Source of the DNA: Hygrophila difformis
Lineage: Eukaryota > Streptophyta > Magnoliopsida > Lamiales > Acanthaceae
Assembly (NCBI GenBank): GCA_030278955.1
Contig: JAOANR010000005.1
Span: 5,747,431-5,811,430, forward strand
Direction of reading: 5' to 3'
Length of the DNA stretch: 64,000 nt
Shown here: positions 9,757 through 20,668 of the stretch, one piece after another
Numbering within the stretch: position 1 is the stretch's first letter
Layout of the letters: each line of letters begins with the position of its first letter
Notes under the pieces: generated by a model
Told to the model about the DNA's origin: nothing
Seen by the model: the letters and a program-made list of their open reading frames with translations, nothing else
The model's database searches: none
Translations under genes and position numbers: made by a program

Positions 9757-12700
9757 TGTAATACCATAGAAATTACCCGAAATAATTGTAATTCACTAAA
9801 GAGACTTTTATTAAATATTTAATCACTTGCTTAAAGAATTAGTATATTGTTTTTTTTCTACAAAACAACACTTGAAAAACTATATATGTAAATTTGTCTT
9901 TTCCAAAAGAAATATGAATTTCAATATCAAGGGTAATAGAATTATATAGTTTTTAAATCTATTGTTTAAATTATATATATAAGTTTTTATATATATACAC
10001 ATTGGTCTTGAAAATTTTTATGAGGATAGTATGTGAATATTTTAAGTACTTTGGTATTCATTATGGAATAAATTTTTATAAAAATAAAAGTATGAGTTTT
10101 TATGTGAATCTATGAGAATTAACTTTTATATATAAGAAAATATATTCATAGATTATAATTTTTATTTGATGATGACATGAAGATTTTGTGGTTTGAGTAT
10201 TGTTATGAATAAAATAAAACCATGCAAGTATATTATTATTATCTTTTTGAAAGCACATTAATATAAATACAATACTTGAAATAAATAAATAAATATTATA
10301 TTATCATATCCAACTCATTGAGTATAAATGCATGCCACTAAATAATGGCAAGAATAATGATTTTTCTAGACAAGCTAATACTTCAATAATTTTCATGATA
10401 CACTACTTACACAAATATAAGGTTAAAAAACAATTGCAAGAAATTTTCTTCCTAAACAAATAGATGAAAAATCAACATGATTAACAAGTGTCTTGGATGA
10501 ATTGCTAGCAAAGAAAGGTGATCAATTATCTCTTGAACCCACCAAGATTAATAGCCTCCATAATAGGCAAACCATTATGTTAATAGACAACATGATGGAC
10601 AAAATTAATAGCCTCCCAAATTAATAGCCTCTTTGTTAGGCTATAAGGACCAAATGAGTGGATACAAATACTTTAACCATTATTGCTCAAGACACACTTA
10701 ATTGGATGATTGGTGAGGTTGTAATCACTCTCACAATGTGTCATGTTCAATTGTTCAAATCTTAGCCTATAAATAGAGGGAGTTTCTAGCCTTCAAACAC
10801 ACCAATCTCATCCATCTCATTAGCCAAATTCACTACCCATTTTATTCTTCAAAGTTCTCCCACATAGTGAGCATATCTTAAGGATTGTGGAGTCTTGTAG
10901 GCTTGGCAACCTTCATCATTCTAAGAGTTCTAATTCTTCTCAACACTTGGTTAGTAAGATATCATCCTTGAAACTTGTATCTTAGAGATCTAAATCTTTT
11001 ATTTTTATACTATAAATTGATTTCCCTCTATTTGTCGAATTTCAGCGAAACCCGTAATTTGTGGTGCGAATCTTGTGTTATAACGGCCATTATCTTTGAA
11101 TCTCCTTGGTCTTATACATCTATTCTGTAAGTTAACACTCTCTCTTTAAGTTTGGAGATCCTCATCCATGTTTTAAGAGTACAAAACTAGAATTCCCTCA
11201 TTATACCAACATCTGTCCGTTTTTCGTTTACGTAATGATCCATCTTTTTAAAATATTTTGGTTCATTATACCTCAAAGGTTCCTTCATAAAACTTGTTCC
11301 TTATTGAGTTGAGTATATTTCTGGAAACTTTTATAATTTTTAGAACTCATATGAAAAAGTTATGGGATCCGCTTTATCGAAAGGTAGAAATCTCTTTTTG
11401 TTGAAATCTAAGAAATGATAGTGTTTCTGAAATCCTCATTTTTGAAGGTCTTAAGTGTTTCAAACCTAAATGGTTTATTCATGAAAAATATTTATCTATA
11501 TGTTATCTACCTTGTAGTAAAATTTTAGAATTTTTGGTCGCAAATTACTATTTTTAAAACCTGTTGAAAATTATAGAGTCACCATTGAATTTCTGACAGA
11601 ATACATGTTCTGAAAAGAACTCAATTTTTGAACTATTTCCATACCTTATTTTGAAAAGTGTAAAACATGAAACTTGTTCAACTATGTGTTGAGTATCTAT
11701 AGTTTAAATTTCAAAGCAATCGCCTTTCATATGAATTTTTAAACTGACTTGGCGTAAACTGCGACATTGGACTTGATATTTGGTCCAAATGAGAAATTGT
11801 TGGATTTTGAGATCCATGAAATGATATTTTCATATCTATGAGATATTGATATGGGAATTAAATGTTGAAATGATATTTGGCATTATTGAATGCCCTTGTT
11901 ATGAGGTTACTCCCGTGAAATTGTTGAAAACTCTTTTAAAGAGGATATTATGTGGAAAAATTGTGAAAAACTCTTTTAAATCCATTGTGCACTATTAACT
12001 TGAGTAAGATGCCATACTTGATAGAGGGCTAATGCACTAGGGATGTGTCTTGCGGGGCCTCCCCCTCTAAATATGCCAAGACGGCATTGTTGATAAATTG
12101 TGCCAAAACGGCGTTGTTGCATGTATGAGTCTATACTCTTGGGTGTATCCGTGATGGGTTACCCAAGGCTCCGGAGTGTGTCTGTATATGAGTCCGCTGC
12201 ATGCTGATCATGACTTATGATCGATATGATATGATATGATATATGGAAAATGGTGTCCTCTTGTGCATAGTTGCTACAATGGTAAGAATGAAAGTTATTT
12301 ATTTTGTTAAAGGTAATGTGTGTGATCCTTTTTAAATGAAAAAGTGAAAATTATTTTTTTTTAAATGAGTGTCAACCATTATTTTAAAATCCACTTCTTA
12401 AAGTGGAGCGGGTTGACTTACTCAGTACCATTGTACTGATAAAAAGTTGTTGTGTTATCTTTTTACAGATATTGGAGCTGACATGTGAACTGCATCTCAT
12501 GACATGAGCATTTGGGGATGGGATTACCTTTCATCAAAAAGATTGTTGCTTTAAGGAACCACGTACTTTTAATTATTAATGTCTTATATATTGCCTTTAG
12601 TTTATGCTTCCGCGTGAGAAAGAACAATGGCTTTGGTATTAAGTACTTTAAATTTTCTTATGACTATATTTTATAAAATTGGCAATAATTTTTAAAGTCC

Positions 12701-12834
12701 ATATTACAAAAATTTATATGTGAAGATATTTAGCCGTAGCACTTGTCAATTAAGTTAGCCAAAGGGCGAGCCTGACTGACAAGTGTGGCGGTAACATTCT
12801 GAAACCTTATGAGGATGAATTTCGGGGTGTTACA
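9757..12834 (+). repeat. 5' LTR of gypsy element 1 (3078 bp)
   Basis: It begins TGTAATACC and ends GGTGTTACA. A TATA box (TATAAATA, 10768-10775) is followed by a likely transcription start some 30 bases on. A short GATAT-rich microsatellite lies at about 12218-12242. There is no coding capacity. It pairs with 25993-29069. Confidence 0.95.
10768..10775 (+). promoter_or_regulatory. TATA box in gypsy 1 LTR
   Basis: TATAAATA followed by GAGGGAG lies about 1 kb into the LTR. The identical sequence in the 3' LTR is at 27004-27011. It is the best candidate for the U3/R promoter. Confidence 0.6.
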
Positions 12835-12837
12835 GAG

Positions 12838-12849
12838 TGGTATCAGAGC
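12838..12849 (+). promoter_or_regulatory. Primer-binding site, tRNA-iMet
   Basis: TGGTATCAGAGC lies three bases after the 5' LTR end. It is complementary to the 3' end of initiator methionine tRNA, the standard primer of plant LTR retrotransposons. Confidence 0.93.
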
Positions 12850-13528
12850 GTATTTTTAAACTCTAAGTATTTGTAAACTGTTAAATATAGAACTGCATGA
12901 GCTGATTCTGTCTAAGGAGTCTGGTTTTTAAAGATTGCCCGTCAGCCGGTGGCTCTACCTGTCTTTCCTGGGAATCAACTTTGTAGCTCTATATTTTAAC
13001 TAGTTGGCAAATTACTTAGAAGGCGGTACCCTCTAATCTTAGCATTTCTTGGTTAAGTTAGCAACAAGGCGAGCTTGACTAAGGGATGCGACAGTTTAAC
13101 TCCGGTTTATGGATAAAAAAAAAAGTCCATTTTGAGAAAGAAATATGCAAAATATTTTTCAAAGGCCCATATGGGCTATGTTAAATTTTGAAACTTTGAA
13201 ATTATTTTTGGGGTGGGGACATATGCATTCATGAGCATGCATCATTTTTTATAATTTTTTTTTTAAAAAAAAAAATATATTGTTATGATATACTAAGTCA
13301 TTTGACCTTATTATAAGTGCTCTTTTTAAATTCTCTATCTTGTAATATTCTCTAGATTTATGAAATAAATCTTGTTATTTCATTCCTTCTGGTTAATCTC
13401 TAAATAAAGTCATACTCCTAACTTAGACATTTCTGCGTTAACTCATCCTTATACTATGACCTAACGAGTTTTAGGACATAATCATCCCTTAGACTTGAAC
13501 TCACTCTTGCTTAACCATCCTTAGCAGA
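12850..13528 (+). other. Untranslated leader of gypsy element 1
   Basis: No ORF of note. The leader repeats a motif of the LTR end region (gttagc.aa.ggcgagc.tgact, compare 12753-12780 and 13056-13082). A poly(T)/poly(A) junction lies at about 13246-13275. It runs to the gag start codon. Confidence 0.6.
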
Positions 13529-15025
13529 ATGGCACCCCGTGCAAGGACTAGAAAAACCCTCCGAAGTGTTAATGCCCTCAACAACATGGAGCCACACCAA
13601 AATCCGAACATGACTAACCACGAAGTGCCAGCAGCACCGGGTGTATCCAATCAACAAGCTGTACCACCTGCACACAACATATATCACCCTGACATCACCA
13701 ACAATCAGGGCGTTGGACACAACATGGTACCTCCTAATCAGGGAGCACCCAACAACCAAACCCCTCAGAATCGAAACACGCCAAACTCGCTTGACAATGA
13801 TCGCCTAAGGATCATTGAGCAAATGCTCATTGCCTTGGGTCAGGGTCAAATTAATCAAGCCACAGAAACTGTTCCGCCACCTCAAGCCCAGCTCAATCAC
13901 CTAGCAGTGGTGAACCAATACAGACCACCCCGTTATGATGGGCATGAGGACCCTACTAAATTGGAGGATTGGATAAAAAGTTTCAACAAGCTACTCGAAG
14001 CGACTCGTTGCCCAGATGAGCAGAAGATTACTGTAGCCTCGTACTTTTTAGGAGGTGATGCAGATGACTGGTGGCAGTTACAGAAGAGAGAGCTAGATGA
14101 TGATGAGGAGTATACATGGGAAAACTTTACAGAAGCTCTAAGAGAAAGGTTTTACCCGATGAGTACCAAAGCAGCAATGTATGAAGAGTTTCTATCGTTA
14201 CGACAAGGAGCACAATCTGTACAAGAATACTATGTCAGATTCAAGGAGTTAGTCAGATTTGCTCCTAAGTTAGTCTCCACCGATGCCGAGAAGGCACAGA
14301 AGTTCGAAATGGGATTAAACCTCTCCATTAGAGAAGTGGTGGCTGGAGTTCAGTATCCTACCCTCCAAGCGATCTACGATCGAGCTGTCGCAGTTTCTCG
14401 TGTACAACAGATGAAGAGAAAAGCCGGGGAGTCTAGCCGCGGGTTCCAAGGACAGGACAAGAGGATTCGGGACAACCGAGGAAGCAGCAGCAACAACAAC
14501 CACCTCAGCAACAATAAAGGTAATATTCGAGGTGGGCAGAATCGACCCGTCCAGGGAAACAAAGGAGGGGGCAACAATGGTACTAGAAACCATGAAGGGT
14601 ACATACCACAATGCCCAAAATGCAACAAGCCCCACTTGGCTAGGGGATGCCCCAAGCCGGGTACATGTTATAGATGTGGCCGAGAAGGTCATATGAGGGA
14701 GGAGTGTAAGACCCGCATTGAAAATATTACAAAAAGAGATGACCTTATCAATATCCCCACTCAGCCAAATAATCAGGATGTGCGAAACGGAAATAATCAA
14801 GGACAGAGGCCTCAGCAAAATAGAAACCAACAAGGGAACCATGGAGCACCTATAGGGCGGCTCAATGTTATTAATCAGGCAGATCTTTCAACTCAAGGGG
14901 ATGTGATAACAGGTACATTTACGGCTTTAAGTGTGCCTGTTAAGGTTTTATTCGATTCTGGAGCAAGTTGTTCGTTTATCTCTTCTAGAATCTTGCCTGA
15001 ATTAGAGATGCAAAACCTAAAATGA
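13529..15025 (+). CDS. Ty3/gypsy Gag plus start of protease
   Basis: The 498-residue ORF has a Q/N/P-rich N-terminus, then a retrotransposon Gag domain at about residues 130-250 ([19 protein letters not shown] start). Two cysteine clusters follow, [13 protein letters not shown] and the CCHC knuckle [14 protein letters not shown]. The protease begins at its end, with catalytic DSGAS at about residue 480. The first ATG of the long ORF was taken as start. Gag and protease are fused without the intron-like insert seen in gypsy element 2. The ORF closes at a TGA that overlaps the next ATG (AAAATGA), where the frame shifts by -1 into the rest of pol. Confidence 0.92.
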   Translation: MAPRARTRKTLRSVNALNNMEPHQNPNMTNHEVPAAPGVSNQQAVPPAHNIYHPDITNNQGVGHNMVPPNQGAPNNQTPQNRNTPNSLDNDRLRIIEQMLIALGQGQINQATETVPPPQAQLNHLAVVNQYRPPRYDGHEDPTKLEDWIKSFNKLLEATRCPDEQKITVASYFLGGDADDWWQLQKRELDDDEEYTWENFTEALRERFYPMSTKAAMYEEFLSLRQGAQSVQEYYVRFKELVRFAPKLVSTDAEKAQKFEMGLNLSIREVVAGVQYPTLQAIYDRAVAVSRVQQMKRKAGESSRGFQGQDKRIRDNRGSSSNNNHLSNNKGNIRGGQNRPVQGNKGGGNNGTRNHEGYIPQCPKCNKPHLARGCPKPGTCYRCGREGHMREECKTRIENITKRDDLINIPTQPNNQDVRNGNNQGQRPQQNRNQQGNHGAPIGRLNVINQADLSTQGDVITGTFTALSVPVKVLFDSGASCSFISSRILPELEMQNLK

Positions 15026-16737
15026 TTAACTTAGGAATTCAGTTGCCTTCGGGAAAAATTGTATCGTGCACCAAACGATACGATGGGATTCCTATAGTCA
15101 TTAAGAACCTTGAGTTCTATGCAAACTTAGTAGAATTTGACCTTAAAGATTTTGATATTATATTGGGAATGGATTGGCTTACCCAATATAAAGCTGTAAT
15201 TGAGTGTCAGAAACACAAAATTACACTGTCTAAGACGAGAGGCAAAAAGGTCAACTACTATGTCCAACTCCCCAAACGTAAGACTAAGGTAGTAAATGCC
15301 TTAAAATTTTATAGTCTTATGCAGAAAGGATATATGCTTTATGCATGCTATATCCATAACCTCAAGTTAAAGGAGAATAAAATTGATGACATTCCAGTAG
15401 TGAGGGAGTATCCAGATGTATTCCCAGAAGAAATTCCTGGAATGCCTCCAGAACGTGAAGTCGAGTTTACAATCGATCTACTTTCCGGAACAGAACCTGT
15501 ATCAAAAGCTCCTTATCGCATGGCAACCCTAGAAATGAATGAACTCAAGGAGCAACTTGAGGAATTATTACAAAAGGGGTATATACGACCTAGCACGTCG
15601 CCGTGGGGAGCACCAGTCTTATTCGTCAAGAAGAAAGATGGAGGGTTACGTCTTTGTATCGATTATAGAGGTTTAAATCAGGTAACGGTTAAAAACAAAT
15701 ACCCGTTACCTAGGATTGATGACCTTTTCGATCAACTTAAAGGTGCAACGGTATTCTCCAAGATAGATTTGCGATCCGGTTATCATCAACTGCGAATCGC
15801 TGAAAAGGATATTCCGAAAACTGCTTTCAGGACACGTTATGGACATTACGAATTTACAGTGATGTCCTTTGGGCTAACAAATGCCCCAGCAGTATTCATG
15901 AATCTCATGAATGATGTGTTTCGAGAATTGTTAGATCAATGTGTAGTCATTTTCATCGACGACATCTTGATCTATTCAAAGAGCAATGAAGAACATGAGC
16001 AACACTTGCATCAGGTGCTAGAGACATTAAGGAAACACCAACTCTATGCCAAGTTGTCCAAGTGTGACTTTTGTCTAGAAAAAGTAGGATTTTTAGGCCA
16101 CGTTGTATCAGCTGATGGAGTTTCTGTTGACCCAGCAAAAATATCAGCAATCACCGAGTGGCCTACGCCTACTAATCAAACAGAAGTGAGAAGTTTTCTT
16201 GGACTGGCTGGATATTACAGGAGGTTCGTCAAGGACTTTTCCAAAGTTGCACGACCTCTGACTCAACTTTTGAAGAAAGGCTTGAAGTATGAATGGACAG
16301 AAAAGTGTGAATCATCATTTCAAGAGTTAAAGAAACGCCTCACAACAGCACCAATTTTAACATTGCCAACAGAGAATGGAGATTTTGAAGTGTATAGTGA
16401 CGCTTCAAAAGAGGGGCTAGGGTGTGTTTTAATGCAACAACAACAAGTCATTGCATATGCATCACGACAATTGAAGCCTCATGAGGAGAATTATCCGACG
16501 CACGACCTAGAATTAGCAGCGGTAGTGTTCGCATTAAAGATTTGGCGACACTACTTGTACGGACGAACTTGTCGGATATTCACCGACCACAAGAGCCTTA
16601 AGTACATATTTACTCAGAAGGAGTTAAACATGAGGCAACGCAGATGGTTAGAGTTGATCAAGGATTATGATTTGGACATCGCCTACCATGAAGGGAAAGC
16701 TAATGTGGTCGCAGATGCGTTGAGCCGCAAGACTTGA
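15022..16737 (+). CDS. Ty3/gypsy protease remainder, reverse transcriptase and RNase H
   Basis: 571 residues. It starts in the C-terminal half of protease ([17 protein letters not shown]), then reverse transcriptase with [17 protein letters not shown] and the FIDDILIYS catalytic box (about residue 312), then RNase H ([15 protein letters not shown], about 455; DHKSLKYIF). It is in the -1 frame relative to gag, reached at an A-run; either a one-base deletion or a recoding site could explain this. It ends SRKT followed by TGA, after which the same frame continues into integrase, so the TGA (possibly from CGA) is a nonsense mutation. Confidence 0.93.
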   Translation: MINLGIQLPSGKIVSCTKRYDGIPIVIKNLEFYANLVEFDLKDFDIILGMDWLTQYKAVIECQKHKITLSKTRGKKVNYYVQLPKRKTKVVNALKFYSLMQKGYMLYACYIHNLKLKENKIDDIPVVREYPDVFPEEIPGMPPEREVEFTIDLLSGTEPVSKAPYRMATLEMNELKEQLEELLQKGYIRPSTSPWGAPVLFVKKKDGGLRLCIDYRGLNQVTVKNKYPLPRIDDLFDQLKGATVFSKIDLRSGYHQLRIAEKDIPKTAFRTRYGHYEFTVMSFGLTNAPAVFMNLMNDVFRELLDQCVVIFIDDILIYSKSNEEHEQHLHQVLETLRKHQLYAKLSKCDFCLEKVGFLGHVVSADGVSVDPAKISAITEWPTPTNQTEVRSFLGLAGYYRRFVKDFSKVARPLTQLLKKGLKYEWTEKCESSFQELKKRLTTAPILTLPTENGDFEVYSDASKEGLGCVLMQQQQVIAYASRQLKPHEENYPTHDLELAAVVFALKIWRHYLYGRTCRIFTDHKSLKYIFTQKELNMRQRRWLELIKDYDLDIAYHEGKANVVADALSRKT

Positions 16738-17185
16738 CACGTGGCAAATACTCTTATCTTACCTTCGAAACTGTATATGGACTTGGTCAAGGTAGATACG
16801 GAGCTAGTCCATTATGGAACTGTGGAAAATGTCATTAATGCTATGACCATTGAATCTACGGTATTTGATGAAATACGCAGTGCTCAACCAGGCGACATAA
16901 AGCTTGAAAGGATCAAGAAGAAGGTTGCTGAAGGAAAAGCAATTGGTTTTGCAATCCATGAGGATGGAAGCATTCGCTTCAAAGGAAGATGGTGCGTACC
17001 GCATAAATGCGTAGAGCTAAAACGAAGATTAATGGAAGAAGGCCAGAACACCCCATATTCAGTACATCCAGGGGGTGATAAGCTTTATAAGGATTTAAAG
17101 AAGGTTTATTGGTGGCCAAGGATGAAGAATGAGGTTGTTGAGTTTGTGGCTAGATGTTTAACCTGTCAAAAGGTTAAAGCAGTAC
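16738..17185 (+). pseudogene. Ty3/gypsy integrase, N-terminal part, cut by insertion
   Basis: The same frame as the RT ORF after its TGA continues with a linker, then the integrase zinc-binding region (H...H in YSVHPGGDKLYKDLKK, CLTCQK). The frame is interrupted at 17185 by the nested element and resumes at 24678. The last five bases before the break, agtac, are duplicated after the insertion. Later codons in the track-like reading up to 17190 belong to the inserted LTR. Confidence 0.9.
17181..17185 (+). repeat. Target-site duplication agtac, left copy
   Basis: agtac precedes TGTAACACC at 17186 and recurs exactly at 24678-24682 after the terminal TTACA. This shows that 17186-24677 entered as one insertion. 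Confidence 0.92.
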
Positions 17186-20009
17186 TGTAACACCCCGGTT
17201 TTGGTAACCCAGGCCGGGATGCCACCGCCACACCTCCCTAGCAAGACACGGTTTCTCCGAGCTCACTAAAGAGATGCAAGGCTATGGTTTTTCAGAATTT
17301 AAAAATATTCAAACAGCCCATTCATATATAATTTAAAGATAATACATCAAAGTTGCAGCGCAATTTAAATATAGGGCCAACATGGCCAAAACACGGGTTA
17401 AACAGGCCCGTTCATGATGTAATCCCCAAAAATTCCCAGTATGCATATGATGATGCATATTCTTCATTCTCTGTAAGAAAAAGGGGATAAATGGTTTGGG
17501 TCAGCAAAAACGCGCTGAGTAAGTTAACACATAGCATGGGTTAGGGGTTTCAAATCCTTTAATTAAATTAAAGGAAAATATGTTTTGAGCTTTTAAAAAA
17601 TTCTTCCCGATACGGCACCATCTCAAAAATATTTAATTTAGCCGGCAATCCGGCGGCCGCAGCCAATATCATAAAAACTAAGCTTTTTAATATATTTCCC
17701 GTTACGCCATCATCTCAACAATATTTAATTTAGCCGGCAATCCGGCGGCCGCAGCCAATATCATAAAAACTAAGCTTTTTAATATATTTCTCGTTACGCC
17801 ATCATCTCAACAATATATCATTTAGCCGGTGATCCGGCGGCCGCAGCCAATATCAATAGTAACAGTTAGCCGGTGATCCGGCGGCCTCAGCCAATTTCAA
17901 AAGTATCATTTCTCAAAATATTTTTCGTTTCTTTTATAGTTCACCATTCACCAGGGCTCTTGTGACCGCAATCCTCATAATCAATATTTCCGCAGGAAAT
18001 CATACAATCGCCCTTGGGGAATCTAACCCGCAAGAACTCAATACATCCTGGGGAATCTAACCCGCAGGAAAACATACAATCGCCCTTGGGGAATCTAACC
18101 CGCAAGAACTCAAATACATCATAGGGAATCAAACCCGCATGAATCATATTGATAATGTCAAACTTGGTCACAAGTCCCCAATGTTTCAAAAGAATTCTTT
18201 TAAGAAAAATGTTTTTATTTGGTGTAACGGGATTTTTCAAAAGTATAGATATATCGTAATTCAACGTCTCGACCGTTTGTTTCGAATTTCAAAATCTCTT
18301 CGATTTAAAATCATTTGGCGTCACAGTTTACGCCTTTTTGGGTTAAAAATCCATTTCTTAGGCGATTGATTTGAAATTTTCACATCAACTCAAAAACATC
18401 CCAACGAACAACTTTCGTGTTTTAAGTTTTTCGGAAAAACGATGGGAAGCATGTCAAAAATCTAGTTTTGTACAGAATCAAAAAGCTGTCAGGATTCAGG
18501 TTTGACAACGTTAAAAGATTCGACTTTTTATCATATCAAATGGACTCCAAAAATTCTGAAATTTTACAGAGACATACTAGACTTGATTTCCAACAACTTT
18601 TGTTTAGATCATGAAGATTGGTTCGGACTAGAAATGATAGGAATTAGCTCCTCAAGTTCGGTTATGAAATCTGTCATCCTTTGACAATTCCTAAAAATGC
18701 AGAATATGTCCGATACGATTTGGGGTATTAAAACTTGATGAAAATTTCTGAAATTTTTACACAATATAGCTTATGATCTTTGGATCAAAATCTTAGTTTT
18801 GAGTTTTCAGGTTTGAACACTCGAAGTAATAGAAATATGCTCATCAAGTCCGGTTATGAAATCTGTCAAGGTTCGTGAATTTGGTTCTAACGCAGATCGG
18901 ATCGGCTCAGATTCGGAGGCTCAAATCTCAACGAAAAATTCTAAAAACTTACAGTAATGTTCTAAACTCATAGATCTACAATTCTTATGTTCAACACCAA
19001 TCCTAGATCGGCCTAGATCCAAGGTCAAAATAACCAACAAGTTTGAATAAAGAATCTATCACTATTTCAAGATCTAAGTCGATGGCAGGTCTGTTCATGG
19101 TCGTTTTCGGATACCAAAACACGATGAAAAATTATGAAATTTTTACAGTAGCTAGATTAATGTCTTAGGAATGTTTTTCATGTTTTGGGTTTTTCCGTTT
19201 GAAGACTTTTAAGGGTTCGAAAAATTCATACGAAAACGCTGCGCCGGGGGTTTTTCTTGTTGACAGATTTTAGAGTTTTTAAAACTCTATGTTTGGTTGC
19301 ATTTTAAGTCACCCAAAACCATAGTAAGGTTAACTTATAGTGGGGATGATGTTTAGGAGGTCACGGGGTTGTCCGGAATCCACGGGATGTCACGAACGAA
19401 TCTCCTCCACCCGATTTATTCTTCCTTTGGCTCCGATTTGTATTTGAATATGAAGATTCGTAAGTTAGGATGATGGTTATGATCTTAAAACCATAAGGAA
19501 ACTTGATTTACATCTTACCAACAATACAAAGCTTGCAATCCTTGATCTACACACTTCCTCGGTCGGATTTGGTTGCCGGAAATTCGCCGGAAAGTCGCCG
19601 GAAGGTAAGAATTTGGTGGATTTGGTTTTTGGGAGAGTTTGGGATGAAGAAGGGATGATAATGGCTGATAATGGGGTGTTGGGGATGAATTTTGGCCATA
19701 AAAGGGACAAAATCCGACAATAGTGCGGCTGCTACAGTAGTGCTACAGTACTGCTACAGTAGCCGCACATGCTACAGTAACTTTTTGATTTTTTTTTTTT
19801 TTTTTTTTTAATATTAAGATTCCTTATCTACAAAAATAAAAATCATAATGTGGGAATTATCCGTGATTGTTGGGACAATTCGATAAACTCGTTTCGAGTT
19901 GCTATCTTTCGATAAATAATAAATTCCGCTCTCTCGGAATTATTTCGGTTTAAATCCAATTCTTTATTTTTGGATTTAAATTTTCGATGGCGATTTCTCG
20001 GGTATTACA
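17186..20009 (-). repeat. 3' LTR (copy A) of nested element, 2824 bp
   Basis: On the + strand it runs from TGTAACACCCCGG to GGGTATTACA. It contains a tandem array with unit starts at 17640, 17732, 17824 and 17868 (AGCCGG..ATCCGGCGGCC, the first two units 92 bp) and a GGGAATCTAACCCGCA repeat at about 18015-18135. A CTACAGTA cluster lies at 19731-19770 and poly(T) at 19786-19810. It is nearly identical to copy B. Confidence 0.92.
17640..17910. repeat. Tandem repeat in nested LTR (92-bp units)
   Basis: Two full 92-bp units and two shortened ones share AGCCGG(C/T)(A/G)ATCCGGCGGCC(G/T)CAGCCAAT. The same array is present in copy B (21121-21391) and, with fewer units, in the related LTR at 62935-63010. 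Confidence 0.85.
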
Positions 20010-20668
20010 ATCTACCCTTCTTAAGAACCAACTTCGTCCCCGAAGTTGCGCGACTTATTGATCGATTGATTGATTGCGATTGTATCATTAAATTTCTTCC
20101 GACTTCACGGGTTCTTGGATTTAAAATTCTTTTCCTTCTTGAATTTAATTCCAATTATCTTGACTCAATTCATGGAATGTCTTCGGGCTTCCTTTCCCTC
20201 TTTTATTCCATTTTGAATTTGAATCCATCGGCGTTTTATTTCCGAGCAATAATTTATTGTGATAAATTATTTTCTTCTTCTCGGAGATGTTTCGACATTG
20301 ATCGGAATAAATTTTATTCCTTTGGACGTTGATAAAAATCTGGGGTATTACAGTCTACCCCCCTTAAGAATCAACTTCGTCCTCGAAGTTGTGTTTCGGC
20401 TTTTCTCGCGCTAAGAGTTAGGGTCCTTTTGTTTACTATTTGCGATATTGTGTTATTGAATTTTTTTGTTCGATTGTTGATTATTGTTTGACTGAACCCA
20501 GAATTGAAATTTCCAAGTTGCCTACGTACCCTGTGAAGGGATCAAGTCATTACGTAGTTCAAAAAGAATTTATTTGGGATACAAAATATTCGAGTTTCGA
20601 AATAAATGCTTATGCATTCTTACAGGGTATTACATCCTCCCCCCCTTAAGATTACAGTTATGTCCCCA
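20010..20668 (-). other. Internal remnant with three polypurine-tract/LTR-start modules
   Basis: On the minus strand, three times a purine-rich tract following CTTAAG is joined to a TGTAATACCC-like LTR start. These lie near 20001-20025, 20344-20368 and 20630-20653. Two are preceded by the small palindrome CTTCG(A/G)GGACGAAG. The right end joins pol-terminal sequence (TGGGGACATAAC on minus) directly to the LTR end, lacking its last two bases. The shared GTTA at this joint suggests a microhomology-mediated deletion of primer site, gag and pol. Confidence 0.75.

Noticed and set aside
9757..12834. Reading 9757-12834 as a host intron or intergenic sequence
   Set aside because: Second near-identical copy at 25993-29069, TG...CA ends, primer site and target duplication define it as an LTR.
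17941..18264. 107-codon minus-strand ORF with repeated FLRVRFPKGDCM (also 21422-21745)
   Set aside because: Translation of the GGGAATCTAACCCGCA tandem repeat in the nested LTR; absent from the related LTR at 62392.
19477..19710. Repeated 77-codon ORF starting MSLLWPKFIPN (also 23269-23502 and 24145-24378)
   Set aside because: Recurs only because the LTR segment is repeated, once inverted. No protein-like composition; it is LTR sequence.
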